A stretch of DNA of 64,000 bases from Calcarisporiella thermophila CBS 279.70. Taxonomy: Eukaryota; Calcarisporiellomycota. Where the stretch lies: assembly GCF_041956535.1 (NCBI RefSeq), contig NW_027192192.1, forward strand, positions 623,796-687,795, written 5' to 3'. Under the pieces are notes generated by a model. The model saw nothing but the letters and a program-made list of their open reading frames with translations. It searched no databases and was not told the DNA's origin. Below, one piece after another: positions 24,418 through 35,451 of the stretch (the stretch's first letter is position 1; every line of letters starts with the position of its first letter). The position numbers and the translations under genes were made by a program.

Positions 24418-25721
24418 CGTCAGTATTGTTGATAAAAACTGTCGCCCCCCTTATCGTTGTATTTTTAATGCTCGATTTGATAAAGATAATTGTCTGAATT
24501 AAAAATGATTGATTTTGAACACTTTTGTGTGGTTTATCCTTGAATGCGAATAAACTCGATATTGTGACGTCACACGTTGGAATTTGCTTAACAAATTATT
24601 CGCGGTTATTTAAGGTACCTGAATTGAATTAAATTAATTTAAAAAAGCCTATAGGAAATTTTATATATGCTAAAGATGAAAAATCCGTCTGCTGGAAAGC
24701 CTATAATAGAGGAGGGAGAGATTAGAATCCCAAGCTGCTATCAAGAAATATAATCTGGAAATCCAAGCAGAATTACTCCAATATTATCACTAAGGTAGTT
24801 TAGAAAATGCACACATACAATTCTTTTAAAGGCACCGACTATTCAGCGCGATAATTATGAGCAAAAACTTGTTGAGGACTCCGAAAAAAGCTCAATGCTC
24901 ATAGTATTAAATTATTAATGGCATTATAATAATTTGATTTATTTTAATATAACTCGATCTATATTTTGATAATTAAGTAGTGGTGATAGCATAAGTACGG
25001 CTGTGAAGGCGGATATGAATGGATCCCTAAATTAAGAACACAATATCTGTTAGTATAGGCTGTATTCAGCAACAAAGGAACAGCATTGGTAATGATAAGA
25101 GACGATATACTAGTCGTGTCGACTGCACTTGTTTCAGCATATTTCAAAAATATAATACACGCACACACGTTATTTTTAGTTTTTTTTATGATAATAATAG
25201 TTAATTGTCAAAGACGTGAACCTTTAAACATGTCTTAGTTGCTCACGAGATTCAAAGCCAAAATGAATAGATTCTTTTTTCTGTTCGAAATAAATTGAAG
25301 TAGGTACGCCAAGTAAAGGATATAATGACCGTTCACGAACTTGGGGCGGATTAGCAATGTGCCTCCGTTCTGATAAGTATTCTGAACGCCCCATCTTAAT
25401 TAACGCGTTTTTCCATCGATTCAGAAGCCAACGCAATACGGACTATCTGCGTTCATATCCGCCTCCGCGAAAAATATCCCTCTTAGCTACATAGATCTTT
25501 TGCCTCAGAGAAGAGCGAGGCGGAAGGCATAACAGAGCTTGGTTAGAGATTTTGGTTTATCTCCAATAATCATTTATCAAATTCCAGCTATCGAATCAAA
25601 ACCCGCCCCCTTGATAACAGGTAGATTGCAGAGATCTAGCCTTAATTTGTTGCTTATCGATTATAAAATTTGACAGCCGAGTACTTTTGCTCGCAATTGC
25701 TTTTGCCTTATCAATTTGAAA
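24418..25721. other. Intergenic region between divergent SUN and aldolase genes
   Basis: AT-rich 1.3 kb. It holds a possible small minus-strand ORF at 25224-25440, listed separately, and the presumed promoters of both flanking genes. No RNA gene was recognised. Confidence 0.45.
25224..25440 (-). CDS. Possible small conserved protein (weak)
   Basis: An open frame whose first ATG at 25394 would give 56 residues (MGRSEYLSERRHIANPP...). The frame stays open upstream to about 25440 (LRWLLNRWKNALIK), preceded by an AG that could be a splice acceptor. The composition is basic, with balanced residue use and the compact look of small mitochondrial assembly proteins, but I do not recognise a family. 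No convincing first exon was found. It could equally be chance. Confidence 0.25.
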
Positions 25722-27081
25722 ATGGGCATTCTCGAAATCGTCCCGGCAGGCGTGATTACTGGAGACAATGTTCGTAAACTTTTTAACTATGCACGTGAAC
25801 ATGGTTTTGCGATCCCGGCAATCAATTGCACTTCAACCTCTACCGTTAACGCTGCACTAGAAGGTGCACGCGAAGCCAAGGCGCCTGTGATTATTCAGGT
25901 AGCTCATGTTACAACAGAATCTTTGTACTCTACTAATGTTGTTCGATATTTTCTTTTATAATTTTCAGTTTTCAAATGGAGGAGCTGCTTACTTTTGCGG
26001 AAAAGGTGTATCCAATGAAAATCAAAAAGCGTCGATCTTAGGTGCCATCGCTGGGGCTCATTATGTACGTGCAGTTGCAAAAGAATATGGCATGTAAGTT
26101 TTGACTCTGCTCATTTCAAAACTATATGGCAAATACACATGAATGATTAAATTCTTTTTCCTTGTAGCCCAGTTATCCTTCATTCTGACCATTGTGCCAA
26201 AAAATTGCTGCCCTGGCTTGACGGTATGATCGCTGCCGATGAAGAATATTTCAAGCAGACCGGCGAGCCCCTTTTCTCTTCTCACATGATCGACTTGAGC
26301 GAAGAATCGAAGGAAGAGAATATTGCTTTGAGCCTCGAGTATTTGAAACGCCTTGCACCAATGCAATGTTTACTCGAGATGGAGATTGGGATAACAGGTG
26401 GCGAGGAGGATGGAGTAAACAATGAATCGGTGGAAAACGCTGCGCTCTACACCCAGCCTGAAGATATATGGGATATTTACAAAGCGTTTTCTGCGGTTAC
26501 CGACCTGTTTACTATTGCTGCAGGCTTTGGCAACACCCATGGAGTCTACAAGCCTGGTAATGTAAAGTTGCAACCAGAGCTACTGGGTATGCCTATCAGC
26601 TTTAGTCATAGATTCTCTTACATATAAAACTAATGCATTTGGAGATAATTAAAGGCAAACATCAGCGCTATGTTCGGGATAAACTTGGTGAGGAAGCTCA
26701 CGAAAAACCTGTTTGGTTCGTATTCCATGGTGGATCAGGATCCACGCAAGAAGAGATTGCTACTGCTGTTCGCTATGGAGTTATTAAACAAAACTTGGAT
26801 ACCGATTTGCAGTGGGCGTAAGTTACTATCTCTACTACGTTTTGATTAAAACTATATGGCTTAGCAACAACATTGGATTGTTTAGATATATGTCTGGGGT
26901 CAGAGATTATATCCAAAAGAAACAAGACTACCTTAAGACGCAGGTTGGCAACCCCGAGGGAGATGAAAAGCCTAACAAAAAGTACTACGACCCGCGGGTG
27001 TGGGTTCGCGAAGGAGAGAAGTACATGTTACATAGAGTAGTGGAAGCATGCCAACACCTTGGCAATTTCAATGTTCTTTAA
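25722..27081 (+). CDS. FBA1: Class II fructose-bisphosphate aldolase
   Basis: Five exons beginning at 25722 (MGILEIVPAGVITGDNVRKL). Metal-dependent aldolase motifs are present: NCTSTSTVNAAL, FSNGGAAYFCGKG across the first intron, PVILHSDHCAKK with the catalytic Asp and zinc-ligand His, LLEMEIGITGGEEDG, AGFGNTHGVYKPGNVKL, VFHGGSGST and NLDTDLQWAYMSGVRDY. Length is about 355 residues, typical of the class II-A family. It interconverts fructose-1,6-bisphosphate with DHAP and glyceraldehyde-3-phosphate in the cytosol. Class II enzymes are the fungal and bacterial form; animals use class I, so this is one of the clearest taxonomic cues. An in-frame TTG just upstream was not used as start. Confidence 0.96.
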
Positions 27082-27400
27082 TTATTTCATGGATTTAAGT
27101 CTTCATGGTTACTCAACTATGTGACTTAAATGGTGAAAACGATACTTTGCTAAAAGATTCAACCCTTAATAAAGTTCCAAATGGTGAATATTCTGCGCCG
27201 CAATAGTCACGTTCAATCAGACAGGCCACTTGAGAATGGCAATTTTTTTCTCCGACCTCTTTGTGAGATTTTCAACGAGGTTTTCTCTTTTCCCCGTTAT
27301 TCCTATTTCTAATTGATCATATATATATTTCTTTTTTTTTTAATATTGTTCCTAAATTCCTTTTTTTTCGATATTCTCAATATCTCTAATCTCCTCAGCG
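27082..27400. other. Short intergenic region
   Basis: 3' flank of the aldolase followed by a pyrimidine-rich stretch (27305-27395) just before the muskelin start, probably its promoter or leader. I see no ORF. Confidence 0.5.
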
Positions 27401-30367
27401 ATGGACATATCTACTAATTTTCATCTCACAAACAACGGAAATAAATCGCCTCACAGCATGGAAGCATTCGACAGTGATCAGGTTTATTTTCCCACGCATT
27501 CTCCCCGCACGACTCCTCCTAGTTCACTTGTACCCACAAAGCGTAAGGACGCTTATTCTCCTGTACTTCAGGGTCGAGGTGCTGTTACTAGTGATCTTCC
27601 TCCGATGGAAAAACTCTCTTATGAAATATACGACTGCTCTGGTCATTCCTCGCTCTATCATCCCCGCAATATTCGCGATAATCGCCCCCATGACCAGTCG
27701 TCACGTTGGTCCTCACCAAGCAATAATCAAGCACAATTTATCACGATCAAACTAGATAAATTGTCCATAGTCCGTATCCTTTTCACCCTTAGTTACTATA
27801 TATGATTTTTATAGTATATTCGAAGACTCCATTCATTCTATACCTTAACTCTGTCTTTTGCCTTTTCTCTGACTTTAGAGAACATTACGTTTGGAAAATA
27901 TCACAAAGGTATGCTTCCGCTTATTTTCTTTTGATTACCTAAATTTGATGGGTTTCTTTCAGTTCATGTATGCAATTTGAAAGAGTTCCGAGTATACGGC
28001 GGCCTGACACCTGACAATATGAATGAATTATTACATAGCGGTAATTAGTAGTCTCAATTAATTTTGTTTATCTCAGGAACCCATTCTTTATGTTGATTAT
28101 TATAGGCTTAAAAAATGATTGTGAACCCGAGACTTTTCCACTTAAGCATATGGCAAATAGCGTGGTAATTTTCCGTCTTTCAAAAGAAAATTTCTGCAGC
28201 TTTGACCTAACACTTTATCTTAACATTTTATCCTCTTGCAAAAGATTGTTCCTTGCCAATACATAAAAATTGTCCCATTGATGGCTTGGGGTGCTAACTT
28301 TAATTATAGCATATGGTATGTTGAATTGAATGGCATATCTGATCCCTCCATCGTTCAGAAGGCATATACCGATTACCAGAATGTGAGCAATACCCATAAT
28401 ATATCCCATTTATTGGAGCTAATGTTTGACATGCATCAGTTTCAAGAAATACAAGCGATTAAGCTGTGTCTTAAACATTTCCGTCAACGGAATTACATGG
28501 AAGAGTTTCAAGCTTTACAACAACGCACGCAAGTTCAGCTAGAGGATCCATTGCTTACTCGGCTTCACGAGGAGCTAGTGAGCCAAGGCAATTTTGAAGC
28601 CGCAGAATCTATTATGTTGGAAGCCAATGACCGGAATTTATTCGAAGACTACATCGGAGATTGTGCTTACCAACCTTTCTGGAAGCGAATTGAGGCAACA
28701 AGTGCAGGTTAATCCAATATATTTTTATAAATTCAAAAGTTCTATCTTTTTTCAACTAATCAAAATAAAATAGATGGAGACTCGCCCTGTATGCGTGGTG
28801 GTCATCAGATGTGCATCGATATAGAGGCTGGAAAGATCTATCTGATGGGCGGATGGAGTGGAGTCGAAGATCTAGCTGACTTTTGGGTGTATGATATTCA
28901 AGAGCGGACCTGGTTCCAAATTAGCTATGATACAAGAGAGTGAGTTGAAATTTACTATTATTTTTCACTTCAAATAATTTATTTATTTCTATGGCATTCA
29001 ATAGACAAGGGGGCCCTTCACCACGATCTTGCCATAAACTTTGTTTGGATCCAGTTCGTAAACAAATATATGTGCTGGGTCGATACGTTGAGGAGAAACA
29101 AAGAGCCGATACATATCTAAACAGTGATTTTTATCGCTACGATATCATAATGGACTCTTGGGTAAAATTATCGAATGATACAAAGGTACGGCATCTTTCG
29201 GAGAAAACTTCTGCCCAAACAGCATTTATTACCTCTTTCTTAATAAAATAGATGGATGGCGGACCTGAACTGATTTATGACCACCAAATGTGCATTGATT
29301 CCGAAAAAGGCATTATGTACGTATTTGGTGGGCGAGTTGTAAGTGCAGGACAGAGCGGACACCGGTATAGCGGTCTCTATACCTACGATATCAACTCAAA
29401 TAGCTGGCGCTTACTCAGGATGGCAGAAGGCCGTCCCATTTCGCCTTCTACCCCGGGTCAACAGCACTTGGACAATGCACTCAAGTCTCGAATTGGACAT
29501 TCAATGCTCTATGATTCGAATAAATCCCTACTATACATCCTTGCAGGACAACGCGGAAAGGACCATTTATCTGATTTGCACGCTTATGACCTTAATGCGG
29601 ATGTTGTGCGCGAGATTACACGCGATTACACGAAGCATGGAGGGCCTGAGGCAGGACATACTCAAAGAGCAACATTGGATCAGGATAGAGAAGAAATTTA
29701 TGTGTTGAGCGGACTGATGCGAGATAGAGAGTCTTCGAAAAAGGGTGTGCGCAATAGTTTCTGGGTGTATTCGCTACGGCGAGATCGGTGGTCATGTATC
29801 TATCAAAACGGGCAATCGCCTGAGATGGACGCAATGCGTACTTGCGAACCAGTTCCAAGGTATGCACACCAGATAGTTTACAATAGCCAGAACAAGGTAC
29901 ACTATCTCTTTGGAGGAAACCCTGGGGAAGCAAAAAATACACAATTGCGCCTGGACGATTTTTGGGAACTGCACCTTATAAGGTAATTTTAATGGCAAAT
30001 TCGTCATATGAGCACCTATATAAAACGACTGAACTTTTATTTAAGGCCATCCTCAAAAGATATTCTTCGTCGCGCACAATTTCAAATTCGAGAGCAACAA
30101 TTTCGTGAATTGGCTTTTAATGCTACAACTCAAGCAGACCGAATGCAAGGACTCGATTTTCTGCAGACCCGCGTTTCAGCGGTAGTTAATAACGCGGACG
30201 AAAAGGAGCGTGCAGCGTTTCACTCATTAGTTACATATCTTTTTATGCGCCCAGAGGAACGGAATTTTTTCGAGGAACGCACGCAGCTATTTGAGAAGCT
30301 TTTGTCGTACTTTCCCGAAGGAATGAAAGAGCCAAAAGCGTCGTTAGTAGATGCGGTCAAGTTCTAA
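27401..30367 (+). CDS. MKLN1: Muskelin
   Basis: About ten exons. After a roughly 65-residue extension absent from animal muskelin, the discoidin-like domain begins: YEIYDCSGHSSLYHPRNI, QSSRWSSPSNNQAQFITIKL, VQNITFGKYHKVHVCNL and FRVYGG. The LisH/CTLH region (AIKLCLKHFRQRNYMEEFQA) and kelch repeats follow (MRGGHQMCIDIEAGKIYLMG, PSPRSCHKLCLDPVRKQIYV, YDHQMCIDSEKGIMYVFGGR, QRATLDQDREEIYVLSGL, RYAHQIVYN...YLFGGNPG). The end (LLSYFPEGMKEPKASLVDAV) matches the muskelin C-terminus. In animals and fungi muskelin is a substrate-recruiting subunit of the GID/CTLH E3 ubiquitin ligase. Domain order is complete and no frame is broken. The start at 27401 is the first ATG; an internal Met at 27605 would fit the animal N-terminus. 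Confidence 0.93.
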
Positions 30368-31964
30368 AATGAAGCAAAACACGGTGTCTGATATTTTGGT
30401 ATATTACATTCTTTCTATTTTTTGCTTGATATGCGGGATACCATTGTCTGTTGATTAAACACCTGTTCCTAGCAGAGTGTTTATATGTGCATGGTTTATA
30501 ACTTTCCCCTGTTACTATTATGCAGCTTTGTAGATTAGTCAAACACTATATTTGTATTTTTCCTCTCACTCTTAATTAATATTAAATAGTAATTAATGTA
30601 AATAATGCTTGGAACATTTATGTGGCAGAGGGGACGTCATTTCATATTTGGTGATGATTTTAGAAGAAGCATGAATAAGAACTTGTGAGGCAACTAACTT
30701 AGAGTTCAGCATGGGAGCAAGGTAGAAAGCTTATAGGAAAACTGGGGAGAGTGCTTATGCTTATCCTTTTAGAGATATACTGTGCATATTTCTATTATCG
30801 GTTGAAGTGTGGGTGGATACGCAGTATGCATAGTGAGATTAAAAAGTAGCATAAAACACGTAAAAGTTGAGTTTTGTTTTCTTTTCTTTCCTCCCTTGCA
30901 TATGAAAACGTAATCTATTGTCAATAGTGCCTATGTGATATAAGACTCTACAGAATGAGGATTAGAAATTGAACTAAAGTATAATCATATAAGTAAAATC
31001 ATATACGGATGCTAAACACTTATAATTATTGTTTTTTATTGTTTTGGATAGAAAAATTTTTTTAAATCAATAAAAAGACATGAGATAAAGTGTATATGAA
31101 GTGCTGTAGTAAGAAAGAAATACAAGCGTTTTTTGCGTTTGAGCAGATGAAAACACAAACTGAATAAACAGTCCAAAGAAATAAAAAAAGAGACGCCAAA
31201 GATTCTGGTGGTGTATGTATATGTTTATATATATGTAGGTAACTTTTCAAATGAGGAAGGGAACGCAGTGTTTGCTTTCGCCAATGTATGAGTACTTGCT
31301 AGTTTGAACACGCAGCATAGGTCGGGTGTTGTCTTCCACACTTATCGCAAGCAGGACAAGAGGGGTCACGCCATACTTTATCTGCTTCATTCTTTCCCTG
31401 CCATCCCATACCTCCCAAGTGTGTAGCAAATGACGTAGCACTCATGTCTTAGCAGAGGTTATTGTTTACAAATATGAGCAGGCAATATTCCTTAGTACAC
31501 AGACTCCACTATAAAAGAAGTGATAGAAGAGATTTGTTTTGTGAGGATTAATGAGAGAGACCCATGATGAAGAAAGGGATTCCTTATATTTATAATGATT
31601 GTGGTAAAAAAGTTATGCGTAGCTGTGTGAAAAAAAAGAAAAACAACCTTATCGCAATGTGCGCATGGAAACTTTAAAGCACAGACGCTACCATTTCAAG
31701 GGGTAATTGAACCTTTTCGTTCCGCCCTAGTTAGTCCGAAGAGGCTTATTGCGAATTATATTTGAACTACGCCTTTTTCACAAAATAATTGCACCTTATA
31801 ATACAATGGGTGGCTAATCATGGCCTAATAAGCGTCTCGTTCAATTCGATCTAATATTATATCCGAGGAGTTCTATTATTTTATTTTCGGATGAAAGCAG
31901 GATTGATAAAAGAAGCTTTTGAAAAAGGTTTAAGGCTTTAAAACGCTTTAAAAACAATATTCAC
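30368..31964. other. Long AT-rich intergenic region
   Basis: 1.6 kb between the convergent muskelin and uL5m genes. It has many short AT tracts and no strong coding signal apart from a 48-codon frame at 31299-31445. An ATGATGA string near 31563 looks like a C box but has no partner D box. Nothing else was seen. Confidence 0.45.
31299..31445 (-). CDS. Possible 48-residue zinc-knuckle-like microprotein (weak)
   Basis: ATG at 31445, stop at 31301-31299. The C-terminal half reads CPACDKCGRQHPTYAAC, i.e. C-x2-C-x3-H-x5-C preceded by one more Cys. This resembles the zinc knuckles of nucleic-acid-binding proteins. The N-terminal half is Gly/Trp-containing with no known motif. It may be a real microprotein, a relic of a retroelement gag-type knuckle, or chance. 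No flanking element supports a transposon. Confidence 0.25.
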   Translation of the reverse strand: MSATSFATHLGGMGWQGKNEADKVWRDPSCPACDKCGRQHPTYAACSN

Positions 31965-32738
31965 TTATGAGGATTTTTTTCCCATCTTCTTTTGAAAAGG
32001 TATCCCAAATCCACTCAGGAGAAGCCGTCCATCGAGATTTGTGTACGCGGTTGTGTTGAAGACTACGTGGAATCCCGTCATCCGCGGATACATATCATAA
32101 TTAGATTCGATATCAGGGAACAGGCTGAGCGCAGATGCAGGAAAACCCATCGCAATATTTCCATTCCCATCCCCGGCTGTGATGGGTAGTCCCTGCCATT
32201 CCTTCATCCGCGGTAGAACAATCTCCACTAGCTTATCCAGAAATGTATACATTTTATCGCCTTTGAGAGTCACTTTACATCCAATCGGCATTCCTTCACG
32301 AAGCTTCCACGTCGCCGCTCCAGTTCGTGCAAATACGATCTCTGGTCGTACTCCAGTGATCGACTGGATCGCCATGATGGCCGAAAGAAGATTGGTCTTG
32401 CTAAGGATCGCTTCTTTTACCATGCAATGTACGTCAATCTTTTGAAGTTCTGGAACGGTTCGGGAGGACTTGGGAGGTGGTGTCGGCTTGAGAGGCTTAT
32501 TCCCGCGACGAATTTTGTTTGCTTTAGATTCCGTTACAGGGGCATCGGGTTTAGGATGCTCATAAGTGAGGTACATTAAATCATCTTGAAGGGTAGTATA
32601 ATAGTGTTCGCGAAGTCTTGTTAATCCAACTACCCCTGATGTGGAGAGCGACGAGTAAAAACGTTTAGAAGCTGGGCTCGGAGCCGTTCTAGCTAGATTA
32701 CATAAGAGCGATCGCGTTGCCATGCGACTACTATTCAA
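31965..32738 (-). CDS. MRPL7: Mitochondrial large-subunit ribosomal protein uL5m
   Basis: A single exon of 257 residues (252 if started at the second Met). The N-terminus is rich in Arg/Ser/Ala with no acidic residues (MATRSLLCNLARTAPSPASK), a typical mitochondrial presequence. The body carries uL5 signatures: KIDVHCMVKEAILSKTNLLS, AIQSITGVRPEIVFARTGAA, REGMPIGCKVTLKGDKMYTF and VLPRMKEWQGL. The C-terminal MTGFHVVFNTTA and LLLSGFGIPF match bL/uL5m. It binds the central protuberance region of the mitoribosomal large subunit. Its presence implies an active mitochondrial translation system, and hence a mitochondrial genome in this organism. Confidence 0.9.
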   Translation of the reverse strand: MNSSRMATRSLLCNLARTAPSPASKRFYSSLSTSGVVGLTRLREHYYTTLQDDLMYLTYEHPKPDAPVTESKANKIRRGNKPLKPTPPPKSSRTVPELQKIDVHCMVKEAILSKTNLLSAIMAIQSITGVRPEIVFARTGAATWKLREGMPIGCKVTLKGDKMYTFLDKLVEIVLPRMKEWQGLPITAGDGNGNIAMGFPASALSLFPDIESNYDMYPRMTGFHVVFNTTAYTNLDGRLLLSGFGIPFQKKMGKKSS

Positions 32739-33799
32739 GAATTTCGATTTTTTGGTTTTTCTTAGTGTTCTTGTTTACCCAAATGTGTTTTGTATTTTGT
32801 GACTATGTCTAAGCCACGACTTCGCTTGTATATGGTGGCAAAACAGAATTTTAAATATCAAGCTAGTTGGAAGTAAACAGGATGCTCAAGCTAGAAAAAA
32901 AGTATTTCATTATACTATTCTATCGCTACCCCAATACCAAATATAAAAACAAAATAACAAAAAACAATTCAGGCTCTCAAAAAAATCTTTATACTTTTTA
33001 TTCGCTTATATTATTTTGTTCTAATTAGTGCTTGTAATTCGAAACCAAAACTATTAGTCAATTACTATATGGGTGGAAAATGCCTTTTTATCTTGAAATT
33101 ATGAACTACATAGAATACAAGTTGATCATTCGCTTCACTTTCCCAGACCAGATATCTCATTATTGCCTTATCTTCTCTGATACTGAGGAGGTCAAGATTA
33201 CTTACTATTGATATTTTAGCTTTCGCCAGTTTTGATTGCTCCCAATAGTCCAGTCGGATGAAATGAATCAAACTCGATTCCATCTTCCGTTACTAACCGA
33301 ACTTTACACAAGAATTGAGTATAATTAAATCAATATATATATTCATTATTATGAAGTATCGGCTCAAGCATATTTTGCTATTAGGGTATCAGTGAAATGC
33401 TCAGATTATATAGGAAAGGGAGAAATTAGCCAAAAGCAAACACTCACCATATTATTTGCTTAATCCACATGATTAGATAGCATGTATGAAATTCTATCGG
33501 AGTAAGCACGCATATAATTTGAGATCAATATTTTAACTGGTGTATTTTGAGATCACCTTTCTACTTGACCCCTTTTAGCAATTCTTTTTTAAAAAATCAT
33601 GGGTAGATACAAATGTTCTATTAAGCGAGAATGTGTTCAAATATAATATAATGAAAGCATATCAGATTTAGCAATTATTCCATTGTTTGGGGCTTCGATT
33701 TGTAGGTCAGAATGAGTATGAGAGAGTCATAAATTTCACGCCTAGTGCTTTGTTAATTTATTTTTTTTCTCCTACTAGTATTGGGAATTTTTCATTATA
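32739..33799. other. Divergent intergenic region, no convincing gene
   Basis: 1.06 kb of AT-rich DNA between the divergent uL5m and PRO2 genes. A 72-codon minus-strand frame at 33065-33283 starts with ATG but matches no family and has ordinary background composition. I treat it as unproven. Confidence 0.45.
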
Positions 33800-35346
33800 A
33801 TGGCTTCCTCGGTCCTTAATATTGCTAAGGCTGCGCGACAAGCTTCAACCTCATTGCAGTCAGTAACACCTACTCAGAAGAGTGAAGCACTTTTTCGTAT
33901 TCGAGAATGTCTTGCTAATCGCAGAGAGGAAATCTTAGCAGCAAATAGACTTGATAAAAAAGTAAGCAATAATGTCATTATAGCTTCCATTAAGCGAGAT
34001 TTAAATGTCTTTTCGATTAATTTAGCTTGCAGAAAAGCTAGTTCAAGAAGGGAAACTCTCATCTTCCCTTTGCAAGCGTATTGACCTCGAAAAGGGAGAC
34101 AAGTTTGATTCTATGCTTCAAGGCATTCTCGATATCGAGAAATTACCGGATCCTACTAATCAAATAACACTTGCAACTCGACTTCATGATGGGTTAGATC
34201 TCTATCGAGTTACCTGTCCCGTTGGCGTTCTGCTTGTTATATTTGAAGCAAGGCCGGAGGTTATAGTCAATATTTCTGCCCTTGCTATCAAGTCTGGTAA
34301 AGAAATTTTCATTTAAATTTATTTCAATTAACTGAGTATGCCATTATATTGCAATTTAAATAGGAAATGCTGTCATTCTTAAAGGAGGAAAAGAAGCTCT
34401 TCATTCTAACACTATATTGCAAAAATGTATCGAAGATGCGCTAATTTCTCTAAATGGTGGAGTGCCTGCTGCCTCAGTACAAATTGTATCTTCTCGTGAC
34501 GAAATAACCACGCTGCTCGATGCCGACCGTTATATCGACTTAGTGATTCCCCGGGGATCTAATGCACTTGTTCGTTACATTCAGAACAATACACGAATCC
34601 CCGTTTTGGGTCATGCTGATGGACTTTGCTCAATCTATGTGCACCAGGATGCAGATGAGAATAAAGCGGTTCGAGTCGTTACCGATGCAAAAATTAATTA
34701 TCCAGCCGCATGTAACGCGGCTGAAACCCTTCTCGTGCATCGTAATGTCGTAAAATCTCTACTACCGAGCATAGCAAAGTCACTTATCTCAAGTGGTGTG
34801 CGATTAAAGGCAGATGAGATTACATTACCTGTGCTCCAAAATTTATTCCCAGATGCAGTTGATGCAGCTACTCCTCAAGATTTTGACACAGAGTTCCTTG
34901 ATTTGATAATGGCAGTCCGTGCCGTGGATAGCCTCGAGGATGCGATCGATCATATCAACTTACATGGGAGCAAACACACTGATTGTATTCTAACCGAGAA
35001 TGAGGCTGCCGCACATCAATTTATGCGATCAGTAGATGCCTCAGGAGTATATTGGAATGCTAGCACTCGTTTTGCAGACGGATTTCGCTATGGGTTTGGT
35101 GCCGAAGTAGGGGTAAGTCTGTGAGACTAATAAATATCTTATGGTCTGACTTCATCGAGAATATTATAGGTTTCCACGAACAAAACTCATGCGCGTGGGC
35201 CAGTTGGCTTAGAAGGATTAACAATATATAAATATCGTTTGTACGGCAATGGGCACATTGTTGGGGAATTTAACGGAGGTTTAAAGTTTTTACATGATAA
35301 AATACAACCTAATGAATATCAGAGAGACGTTAATGTTAAATTTTAA
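33800..35346 (+). CDS. PRO2: Gamma-glutamyl phosphate reductase (ProA/PRO2)
   Basis: Four exons; the first intron begins GTAAGC after LDKK and the last lies after FGAEVGVS. Motifs of the family are continuous: [74 protein letters not shown], the active-site Cys in [16 protein letters not shown], and [20 protein letters not shown]...[11 protein letters not shown]. It reduces gamma-glutamyl phosphate to glutamate semialdehyde with NADPH, the second step of proline synthesis. It is encoded alone, not fused to a glutamate kinase as in animal and plant P5CS, which fits a fungal-type proline pathway. Length is about 450 residues, normal for the family. Confidence 0.95.
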
Positions 35347-35451
35347 GGATATTTTTAAAGATTATTTTTTATTAATAAACTTAAAAAAAATGGAACTAAA
35401 CTTTTTCAGGTAAAAAGGAAAATCAACATAAATATCAGACATAGAAATCAC

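Noticed and set aside
31560-31640. ATGATGA string as a C box of a box C/D snoRNA
   Set aside because: No CTGA D box or terminal stem at a suitable distance.
33065-33283. 72-codon minus-strand ORF, and a second frame reading EDGIEFDSFHPTGLLGAIK
   Set aside because: Neither frame extends into a longer spliced gene with plausible introns; a GTAAGT inside would give an intron of only 23 nt. Left as unproven.
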